The notes under the pieces: generated by a model
The model's database searches: none
The model's input: the letters and a program-made list of their open reading frames with translations, nothing else
Told to the model about the DNA's origin: nothing
Shown here: one piece after another, positions 1-4,994 of the stretch
Layout of the letters: the number at the start of each line of letters is the position of its first letter
Numbering within the stretch: the first letter of the stretch is position 1
Program-made: the position numbers and the translations under genes
Assembly: GCA_023395435.1 (NCBI GenBank)
Contig: JAEWZG010000110.1
Span: 1 to 6,884 of the forward strand
Reading direction: 5' to 3'
Origin: Bacillota bacterium
Lineage (GTDB): Bacteria; Bacillota; Clostridia; Oscillospirales; Ruminococcaceae
Length of the DNA stretch: 6,884 nucleotides

Positions 1-1
1 T

Positions 2-52
2 TACGGACCTAATGCTTCTAAAGAATTTGATAAAGAAGAATCTAAAGAATAA
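2..52 (+). CDS. C-terminal tail of an unidentified upstream gene (partial)
   Basis: The second reading frame is open from the window edge to a TAA stop at 50-52 and encodes YGPNASKEFDKEESKE. This is a charged, Glu/Lys-rich tail of the sort often seen at the unstructured end of a cytosolic protein. Only 16 residues are visible, so no family can be named. It ends 31 bases before the ychF start, with no hairpin between them, so the two genes may be co-transcribed. That the frame is truly coding is an inference from its position and strand, since an open stretch of this length could occur by chance. Confidence 0.5.
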   Translation, partial: YGPNASKEFDKEESKE

Positions 53-83
53 TATTTTTCTTAAATGAAAGGACATTTTAATA

Positions 84-1178
84 ATGAAACTTGGTATGGT
101 CGGACTTCCTAATGTAGGAAAAAGTACACTTTTCAATGCTCTTACAAATGCAGGAGCACAGTCAGCAAACTATCCATTCTGTACTATTGAACCTAATGTC
201 GGTGTAGTATCTGTTCCTGATGAAAGACTTAATGAGCTTGCTAAAATGTACAATCCTGAAAAATTTACTCCTGCTACACTTGAATTCGTTGATATTGCAG
301 GACTTGTAAAGGGTGCTTCAAAGGGTGAAGGATTGGGCAATAAGTTCCTTGCCAACATCCGTGAGGTTGACGCAATCGTTCACGTTGTACGTTGCTTTGA
401 GGATATTGATATAATCCATGTTGACGGTGAGATTAATCCTGCAAGAGATATTGAAACAATTAATCTTGAGCTTATCTTTTCAGATATAGAACTGCTCGAC
501 AGAAGAATTGACAGAAGCAAGAAGCTTGCAAAAGGAGATAAGAAATATCTTGCTGAGGTTGAATTCCTTGAAAAGCTTAAAGCACACCTTGAAGAAGGAA
601 AGCCAGCAAGAAGCTTTGATTACACTGATGATGAAAGAGAAATCATTAAGACTACCCCACTTTTATCAAACAAGCCTGTAATTTATGCTGCAAACCTTTG
701 TGAAGATGATTTTAAAAATAATATTGAAACAAATAAGCATTACAAAACAGTTTGTGAAATTGCAAAAGCTGAACATGCTGCCGTACTCCCTATTTGTGCA
801 CAGATTGAAGCTGAAATATCTGATATGGATGACGAGGATAAGGAAATGTTCTTGTCAGAGCTTGGTCTGAAAATTTCTGGTCTTAACAGAATTATAAAAG
901 AAGGCTATGCTTTACTTGGACTTATATCATATCTTACAGCCGGTGTTCAGGAGGTTCGTGCGTGGACAATTACCAAAGGAACAAAAGCTCCACAGGGTGC
1001 TGGAAAAATACACACTGACTTTGAAAAAGGATTTATCAGAGCTGAAATTGTCGCTTATAATGACCTTATGGCTTGTGGCTCAATGACCACAGCAAAAGAA
1101 AAAGGGCTTGTACGTCTTGAAGGCAAAGAATATGTAATGCAGGATGGAGATATAGTTCTTTTTAGATTTAACGTTTAA
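84..1178 (+). CDS. ychF: Ribosome-binding ATPase YchF (OLA1 family)
   Basis: The product is a 364-residue cytosolic P-loop protein of the Obg-related YchF/OLA1 family, which binds ribosomes and hydrolyses ATP in preference to GTP. The G1/Walker A motif GLPNVGKST is at residues 7-15 and the G3 motif DIAGLVKGAS at 70-79. The G4 position reads NLCE (204-207) instead of the NKxD of true GTPases, the change linked to ATP specificity in this family. His112 in the segment IIHV corresponds to the catalytic histidine that replaces glutamine in these HAS-type NTPases. A coiled-coil-like charged stretch follows at about 130-175. The C-terminal 80 or so residues form the TGS domain, including YLTAGVQEVRAW and the DFEKGFIRAEI segment. 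Length matches the family (about 363-366), so it is complete. AAAGGA at 68-73 lies 10 bases before the ATG. Its cellular role, reported in connection with translation and stress responses, is known only in part. Confidence 0.98.
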   Translation: MKLGMVGLPNVGKSTLFNALTNAGAQSANYPFCTIEPNVGVVSVPDERLNELAKMYNPEKFTPATLEFVDIAGLVKGASKGEGLGNKFLANIREVDAIVHVVRCFEDIDIIHVDGEINPARDIETINLELIFSDIELLDRRIDRSKKLAKGDKKYLAEVEFLEKLKAHLEEGKPARSFDYTDDEREIIKTTPLLSNKPVIYAANLCEDDFKNNIETNKHYKTVCEIAKAEHAAVLPICAQIEAEISDMDDEDKEMFLSELGLKISGLNRIIKEGYALLGLISYLTAGVQEVRAWTITKGTKAPQGAGKIHTDFEKGFIRAEIVAYNDLMACGSMTTAKEKGLVRLEGKEYVMQDGDIVLFRFNV

Positions 1179-1190
1179 TACAAAAATATT

Positions 1191-1221
1191 AAAGGGAAGA
1201 TTTCAATGAAATCTTCCCTTT
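1191..1221. terminator. Bidirectional intrinsic terminator between convergent ychF and the HD gene
   Basis: A perfect 14-bp inverted repeat has arms at 1191-1204 (AAAGGGAAGATTTC) and 1208-1221, with a 3-base AAT loop. On the + strand it runs into TTTGTTTATTTATTTTT, a U-rich tail typical of Rho-independent termination 12 bases after the ychF stop. Read on the minus strand the hairpin is followed by TTTAATATTTTTG, so it can also end the operon whose last stop codon is at 1226-1228. Its position between two convergent genes supports a shared, two-way role. Confidence 0.9.
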
Positions 1222-1225
1222 TTGT

Positions 1226-1795
1226 TTATTTATTTTTCTCTTCACTAATCTTATTAAGCGACATGTCTTTTAAAATTCTCCTAAGAATCACAAGATACTC
1301 AAAATTCTTGCATTCATTTTCGCCATAAATAAGATTAAGCTCATATTCAAGTGGTATCCATGTGCTTAGGTCAGCCTCATTGTGAGAAATAACTGCCTCA
1401 AGTTTATCAAGTGCCTTAAAAAGCTTTGCCTCGATAGTTTTCATCTCACGCATTTCATAAAATAGAGCTGAAATTTCATTTCTTTGTTTTTCAGGCAATA
1501 AGTCTATAATTTTGTCAACTTCTTTATCCTCATTCTTTTCATCGGAGGTTTTCTTATTAAAGCTAGGTATGTCGCCTGTTATTGCTTCACCAAAATCGTG
1601 TACAAGACACATTTTTATGACTTTTTCACTATCGATGTCGGAAAACTCGTCCTTCAATAACATTGCAATTACTGCAAGTCGCCATGAATGCTCAGCTACG
1701 CTTTCGTGCCTGCCTGATGATGTCCACGAATGACGTGTGTTACATTTTAGTTTTTCTATTATTCCTAAAAAAGAAATAAATTCAGATGCCTGCAT
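1226..1795 (-). CDS. HD-domain phosphohydrolase, YfbR/HDDC2 type (probable 5'-nucleotidase)
   Basis: The 189-residue soluble protein has the layout of the YfbR/HDDC2 branch of the HD superfamily, metal-dependent enzymes that remove phosphate from (deoxy)nucleoside 5'-monophosphates. Likely metal ligands are His36 in ESVAEHSWRLA (31-41), His67-Asp68 in MCLVHDFGEAITGDIP (62-77), and Asp130 in KALDKLEA (127-134). The upstream RHSWTSSGRH segment (21-30) resembles the region that shapes the substrate pocket in YfbR. The GEAITGDIP signature is typical of HDDC2-like members, some of which hydrolyse dNMPs; the exact substrate cannot be told from sequence. The ATG at 1795-1793 is preceded by GGGGA (1806-1802) with a 6-base spacer, and the gene begins 12 bases after the stop of the small membrane protein, so it is the last gene of the trpS operon. 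A terminator follows directly. It may help balance nucleotide pools, which is inference. Confidence 0.9.
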   Translation of the reverse strand: MQASEFISFLGIIEKLKCNTRHSWTSSGRHESVAEHSWRLAVIAMLLKDEFSDIDSEKVIKMCLVHDFGEAITGDIPSFNKKTSDEKNEDKEVDKIIDLLPEKQRNEISALFYEMREMKTIEAKLFKALDKLEAVISHNEADLSTWIPLEYELNLIYGENECKNFEYLVILRRILKDMSLNKISEEKNK

Positions 1796-1807
1796 TGAAA
1801 TTCCCCG

Positions 1808-2077
1808 CTATATAAGACGTTTGATTAAATTAACTAAATTAAATACAAACACGCCCGCTATTAAAACTATTCTTGTGATTAACTGTGATTTGTCAAATTC
1901 TTCTTTGTTACGAAGAACATTAAAAAGTATACCGATAAGAAAAAATGTAAAAGCCAAAAATACAAAAACAGCTGATACTATCTTTCCAAATGGATGACCC
2001 GCACTTGCTATTATCATTGGCACAAAAAGCGTTAGAAATCCTAATATCCAGAATAAAGGAATTAAAAACTTTTTCAT
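1808..2077 (-). CDS. Small three-helix membrane protein of unknown function
   Basis: I do not recognise this 89-residue protein. It is very hydrophobic, with three predicted membrane helices at about residues 4-25, 32-54 and 66-86. A short charged stretch (NVLRNKEEFDKSQ, about 53-65) lies between the second and third helices, and there are basic residues at both ends (MKK and KRLI). There is no signal cleavage site and no catalytic motif. The ATG at 2077-2075 has an AGGTGA ribosome site at 2087-2082 that overlaps the trpS stop codon, which argues for real translation coupled to trpS. The gap to trpS is 8 bases and that to the downstream HD gene is 12. The reading frame is clean and the opposite-strand frames look like shadows. 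Function is unknown; being in an operon with trpS does not by itself imply a link to translation. Confidence 0.82.
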   Translation of the reverse strand: MKKFLIPLFWILGFLTLFVPMIIASAGHPFGKIVSAVFVFLAFTFFLIGILFNVLRNKEEFDKSQLITRIVLIAGVFVFNLVNLIKRLI

Positions 2078-2081
2078 ATAG

Positions 2082-2087
2082 TCACCT
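2082..2087 (-). promoter_or_regulatory. Ribosome binding site overlapping the trpS stop
   Basis: AGGTGA, read on the minus strand, uses the last two bases of the trpS TAG stop codon and sits 4 bases before the ATG of the small membrane protein. This arrangement suits translational coupling, with ribosomes ending trpS restarting on the next gene. It fixes the start of the 89-residue protein. Confidence 0.6.
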
Positions 2088-3096
2088 ATTTCAAAGGAAA
2101 GTCAACAAAGCCAACTTTTCTATATGCTTTTGAAAGAGTCTTCTGGGAAAGCTTTAATGCCTCATATGCACCCTTTGCATAACATTCCTTGAGATATGCT
2201 TTATCTGCTGAAATTCTTGCGAAATTCTCACGTACAGGGCGAAGGTGCTCTGCTACTGCTTCACCTACTGCAAGCTTGAAGTCACCATAACCCTTTCCCG
2301 AAAAGTCGTTTGTAATCTTTTCAAAGCTATCGCCAGTGACAACTGACAAAATAGTCATAAGATTATTGATACCGTCTTTTCCCTCTTTATAACAAACCTC
2401 GGAGTTGCTGTCTGTTACTGCTCTCTTAAACTTCCTAATTATTGTATCAATATCATCAAGGATATAGATACAGCCATTTTGGTTCTCGTCACTCTTTGAC
2501 ATCTTCTTTGTCGGGTCGGCAAGTGACATTACCTTTGCTCCGACTTCGGGAATATATGGCTCTGGAATAGTGAATAGATCACCATAACGTTGATTAAAAC
2601 GCTGTGCAACATCTCTTGCAAGCTCAAGGTGTTGCTTCTGGTCAACGCCTACAGGAACTAAATCAGTTTTATATAAAAGAATATCGCCAGCCATAAGAAC
2701 TGGATATGTGAAAAGTCCAGCATTAACATCATCAGCGTGCTTTGCACTTTTGTCCTTAAACTGTGTCATACGGGAAAGCTCACCGAACTGTGTTGAACAT
2801 GATAATATCCAGTTTGCTTCTGCGTGAGTTTTAACGTGACTCTGAATAAAAGCTATACTCTTATTAGGATCAACTCCACATGCAAGGATAAGTGCGTATG
2901 CATCAAGCGTCTGCTGACGCAGCTTTACAGGGTCCTGACGAACTGTAATAGCGTGCATATCAACAATAGAGTAAATGCAGTTGTATTCATCCTGAAGCTT
3001 TACCCAGTTGCGAACTGCTCCTATATAATTACCAAGGGTAAAAGTACCCGTAGGCTGAATTCCGCTGAATATTGTCTTTTTGTTTTGATCAAACAT
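2086..3096 (-). CDS. trpS: Tryptophanyl-tRNA synthetase (TrpRS)
   Basis: The 336-residue class Ic aminoacyl-tRNA synthetase charges tRNA-Trp with tryptophan using ATP, in the cytosol. The N-terminal motif SGIQPTGTFTLGNYIGA (11-27) contains the HIGH-equivalent TLGN (20-23), and the second class I signature KMSKS is at 198-202. The segment MAGDILLY (135-142) carries Asp138, the residue expected to contact the indole nitrogen of tryptophan. VPVGVDQKQHLEL (147-159) is the usual conserved block after it. Length fits bacterial TrpRS (about 330-340) and the C-terminal helical domain is complete. The ATG at 3096-3094 has a perfect AGGAGG (3107-3102) 5 bases upstream. It is the first gene of a three-gene operon with the small membrane protein and the HD phosphohydrolase. 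No T-box leader is visible, although trpS genes of Firmicutes often have one. Confidence 0.98.
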   Translation of the reverse strand: MFDQNKKTIFSGIQPTGTFTLGNYIGAVRNWVKLQDEYNCIYSIVDMHAITVRQDPVKLRQQTLDAYALILACGVDPNKSIAFIQSHVKTHAEANWILSCSTQFGELSRMTQFKDKSAKHADDVNAGLFTYPVLMAGDILLYKTDLVPVGVDQKQHLELARDVAQRFNQRYGDLFTIPEPYIPEVGAKVMSLADPTKKMSKSDENQNGCIYILDDIDTIIRKFKRAVTDSNSEVCYKEGKDGINNLMTILSVVTGDSFEKITNDFSGKGYGDFKLAVGEAVAEHLRPVRENFARISADKAYLKECYAKGAYEALKLSQKTLSKAYRKVGFVDFPLK

Positions 3097-3101
3097 TTTT
3101 G

Positions 3102-3107
3102 CCTCCT
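3102..3107 (-). promoter_or_regulatory. trpS ribosome binding site
   Basis: AGGAGG on the minus strand, fully complementary to the 3' end of 16S rRNA, lies 5 bases before the trpS ATG. It is the strongest Shine-Dalgarno sequence in the window and settles the start codon. Confidence 0.8.
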
Positions 3108-3118
3108 AAAAATAATAA

Positions 3119-3147
3119 ATACTATTTCAATAATCAAAGTTTAACAA
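3119..3147 (-). promoter_or_regulatory. Candidate sigma-A promoter for the trpS operon
   Basis: On the minus strand TTGTTA (3147-3142) and TAGTAT (3124-3119) are separated by 17 bases; each matches 4 of 6 consensus positions. Transcription would start near 3112, giving a leader of only about 15 bases that just contains the AGGAGG site. The region is AT-rich, so other -10-like sequences exist (for example TATGAT further upstream, without a -35). A promoter somewhere in this 127-bp gap is likely; this exact site is tentative. Confidence 0.35.
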
Positions 3148-3223
3148 CTATCATATAATCACAATGTCTTATTTTTATCTTTAATTGCTTTTTAGTAAAA
3201 CAATCATCGTCATATTTCGCCTA

Positions 3224-3610
3224 TCAATCCATATATGGATAATAATGCTGTGATTTGGACTGAAATTCTTTTGCTGATTTTATCTTATCATTCTCATCAA
3301 ATTCCAGTATTGTTACGCCATCAAAGTTATCTCTGGTATCATCATACTGATAATTAAAATTCCATTCAACAACACAGAAATTATTTTGGTGAATAATATT
3401 TTTGATATCCCAACTAAATACTTTCCCTTTTTTCTGCCAGTTGACGAACCATCTCTCTACCTGGTCAATACCCATATAGACAGGACCATAGCACTCAGTA
3501 TATTCAACGTCTTCAGAAAAAATACTGTGCAGATCAGTATTTCCTTTTCCGAGCCATAAACCAAAAAAAATCTGTATGAGTTTTTCTCTTGATTCAATCT
3601 GCATATTCAT
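3224..3610 (-). CDS. NTF2/SnoaL-like small protein
   Basis: The 128-residue soluble protein has the pattern of the NTF2-like cone fold shared by SnoaL-type enzymes and ligand-binding proteins. An amphipathic N-terminal helix with the first acidic pair (about 5-36, ending SIFSEDVEYTE) leads into GPVYMGIDQVERWFVNW (42-58), the usual 'G...I..W' helix. Beta strands at about 64-70, 78-89 (FCVVEWNFNYQY) and 98-104 follow, with the closing DGVTILEFDENDKIKSAKEF (97-116). Such proteins may be small enzymes, isomerases or binding proteins, and no substrate can be assigned. The ATG at 3610-3608 is preceded by GGAGA (3625-3621) with a 10-base spacer; that site lies inside the last codons of the upstream aminotransferase, and the gap is 6 bases, so the two are co-transcribed. 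A start two codons later (3604) is also possible. A role in the aminotransferase's pathway is only a guess from position. Confidence 0.85.
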   Translation of the reverse strand: MNMQIESREKLIQIFFGLWLGKGNTDLHSIFSEDVEYTECYGPVYMGIDQVERWFVNWQKKGKVFSWDIKNIIHQNNFCVVEWNFNYQYDDTRDNFDGVTILEFDENDKIKSAKEFQSKSQHYYPYMD

Positions 3611-3616
3611 AATTAA

Positions 3617-4813
3617 TCATTCTCCAAACATATCCTTTGAAAGCTTGCCAAGAATTTCGCATCCCTTGATAATCTGTTCGTCAGTAGGGGTGGAAAAATT
3701 GATTCTGAATGAATATGTCGTGTCATCTTCACTAACCATAAAAGCACTGCCTGGCACAACCGCAATTTTGTATTCCTGTACAGCCTTTGAGCAGAAGCCC
3801 ATCATATCATTGCCATCAGGGAGCGTACACCAGATGAATAATCCGCCCTGTGGTTTTGTATATTTTATCTTGCTTGAGAAGTTATTTTCAATCATATCAA
3901 GCATAAGATCGCATTTCTTCCTGTAGATTTCTTTTAATCCCTTTATGTGAGTATCAAAATCATATTTTGTCATGAATTCATAGCATACAGCCTGTGCCCA
4001 GATATTTGAGTGAACGTCAGAAACCTGCTTACATACAACAATCTTCTGAATTATATCTTTTGGTGCTGATACATATCCGACACGAAGACCAGGAGCTAAA
4101 ACCTTTGAGAAGCTTCCCGTATATACAACATGTCCGTCTGTATCCATTGACTTAATTGTTGGAATATCCTCACCAACAAATCTTAAGTCACCATATGGGT
4201 TATCCTCTAATATCACAAAGTCATATTTTCTTGCCAGTTCAAGAACCTTGACTCTCTTTTCATAGCTCATTGTAAGTCCAGTTGGGTTCTGAAAATTAGG
4301 TATAAGGTATAACAGCTTGACATTTTTATTATTTTTAATTGCTTCTTCAAGCTTTTCAATATTAATGCCATCTTCTTCAAGCTCAACCCCAACAAGATTT
4401 ACATGATATGACTTGAATGAATTAAGTGAACCAATGAAGCTTGGAGCTTCGCAGATTAATGTATCTCCTTCATTAAGAAGAACCTTACAGGAAAGCTCAT
4501 TAGCCTGCTGTGCACCAGAAGTAATTATAAGGTCATCAATTTCACTGTTGAAGTTCCCGATCTTTGCCATATTATTCTTAAGAACATCACGAAGTGGCTT
4601 GTATCCTTCAGTAATGCTATATTGAAGAGCAAGGATAGGATCCTCTTTCAAAAGCTTTGCTGAAATTTCATTTATTGCTTCAACAGGGAAAGCTTCAGGT
4701 GCTGGATTGCCAGCTGCAAATGATATGACCTCTGGATCCGCTGTAAATTTTAGAATTTCTCTTATAGCAGAAGCTTGCAATCCTGATACTTTGTCTGAAA
4801 AAATGTAATTCAT
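3617..4813 (-). CDS. PLP-dependent aminotransferase, class I/II (2-aminoadipate transaminase-like)
   Basis: The 398-residue enzyme is a fold-type I pyridoxal-phosphate aminotransferase. The Schiff-base lysine is Lys237 in TGSFSKVLAPGLRVGY (232-247). Other expected cofactor or substrate residues are visible: Asn176 in NPTG (176-179), Asp204 and Tyr207 in LEDNPYGDLR (202-211), and Arg370 in SFRINFS (368-374), which would hold the substrate alpha-carboxylate. The opening SDKVSGLQASAIREILK and SFAAGNPAPEAFP (31-43) resemble the LysN/2-aminoadipate transaminase and MocR-catalytic-domain subgroup. There is no N-terminal GntR-type DNA-binding domain, so this is a free enzyme and not a MocR regulator. 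Candidate substrates are 2-aminoadipate, aromatic or branched-chain amino acids; sequence alone does not decide. AGAGG (4827-4823) lies 9 bases before the ATG. The NTF2-like gene follows 6 bases after the stop, and the flippase gene is divergent across 181 bases. Confidence 0.95.
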   Translation of the reverse strand: MNYIFSDKVSGLQASAIREILKFTADPEVISFAAGNPAPEAFPVEAINEISAKLLKEDPILALQYSITEGYKPLRDVLKNNMAKIGNFNSEIDDLIITSGAQQANELSCKVLLNEGDTLICEAPSFIGSLNSFKSYHVNLVGVELEEDGINIEKLEEAIKNNKNVKLLYLIPNFQNPTGLTMSYEKRVKVLELARKYDFVILEDNPYGDLRFVGEDIPTIKSMDTDGHVVYTGSFSKVLAPGLRVGYVSAPKDIIQKIVVCKQVSDVHSNIWAQAVCYEFMTKYDFDTHIKGLKEIYRKKCDLMLDMIENNFSSKIKYTKPQGGLFIWCTLPDGNDMMGFCSKAVQEYKIAVVPGSAFMVSEDDTTYSFRINFSTPTDEQIIKGCEILGKLSKDMFGE

Positions 4814-4854
4814 AAGTTTTAACCTCTTTTATATTAAATAATTATATAAACTTA

Positions 4855-4860
4855 ATTATA
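4855..4860 (-). promoter_or_regulatory. Candidate -10 box for the aminotransferase operon
   Basis: A perfect TATAAT on the minus strand at 4860-4855 lies about 40 bases before the aminotransferase ATG. The best -35 at 17-base spacing is TTCCAT (4883-4878), a poor match. The surrounding sequence is extremely AT-rich, so chance matches are common. It is reported because a promoter must lie in this divergent gap and this is the best -10 on this strand. Confidence 0.35.
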
Positions 4861-4912
4861 CTATATTAGCACGAAAAATGGAAGTGATTTCATTAATTAA
4901 TTGGTTTTTAAG

Positions 4913-4939
4913 TTCAGAAAGTATGTACTAACTTTTGAA
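4913..4939. repeat. Inverted repeat in the divergent intergenic region (possible operator)
   Basis: The arms TTCAgAAAGT (4913-4922) and ACTTTTGAA (4931-4939) pair over 9 bp with one bulged G, around the 8-base spacer ATGTACTA. It sits between the presumed minus-strand promoter of the aminotransferase and the + strand flippase start. No U-run follows, so it is not a terminator. It could be a regulator binding site or a chance repeat in AT-rich DNA. Confidence 0.3.
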
Positions 4940-4946
4940 AGCTTGA

Positions 4947-4954
4947 CATAAAAT
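4947..4954 (+). promoter_or_regulatory. CATAAAAT element, possible sporulation-sigma -10 for the flippase gene
   Basis: CATAAAAT matches 7 of 8 bases of the sigma-E -10 consensus of Bacillus (CATACAAT) and lies 40 bases before the flippase TTG start. The expected ATA-centred -35 element at 14-15 bases upstream is not clear (the sequence there is GTACTAAC). It is therefore only a candidate, made more interesting by the SpoVB-family gene behind it. Confidence 0.25.
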
Positions 4955-4980
4955 TAACTGTATATCCAAACAAACAAGCT

Positions 4981-4985
4981 GGGGG
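4981..4985 (+). promoter_or_regulatory. Ribosome binding site that fixes the flippase TTG start
   Basis: GGGGG, followed by T, lies 9 bases before the TTG at 4995-4997. No ATG or GTG occurs in frame close upstream, and the first in-frame ATG downstream (codon 40) would remove the first membrane helix. This supports initiation at TTG. Confidence 0.6.
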
Positions 4986-4994
4986 TTTAATCTT

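Noticed and set aside
1737..1997. 86-codon open frame on the + strand
   Set aside because: It lies antisense across the start of the HD gene and most of the membrane-protein gene, lacks a ribosome site and has no recognisable protein features.
2824..3144. 106-codon open frame on the + strand opposite trpS
   Set aside because: It overlaps the conserved N-terminal half of TrpRS on the other strand and encodes no recognisable motif; it is a shadow frame.
3170..3215. Possible terminator hairpin after the NTF2-like gene
   Set aside because: TTGTTTT and AAAAGCAA pair only weakly with a bulge on the minus strand and no T-run follows, so it is not supported as an intrinsic terminator.
3576..3926. 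116-codon open frame on the + strand opposite the aminotransferase end
   Set aside because: It is antisense to two well-supported genes and has no ribosome site or family signature.
4892..4901. ATTAATTAAT palindrome in the divergent gap
   Set aside because: A pure A/T 10-bp palindrome is expected by chance in such AT-rich DNA and the symmetry does not extend outward.
4943..4948. Perfect TTGACA -35 box upstream of the flippase gene
   Set aside because: No -10-like sequence lies 16-19 bases downstream; the nearest, TATATC at 4961, is only 12 bases away. Not called as a sigma-A promoter.
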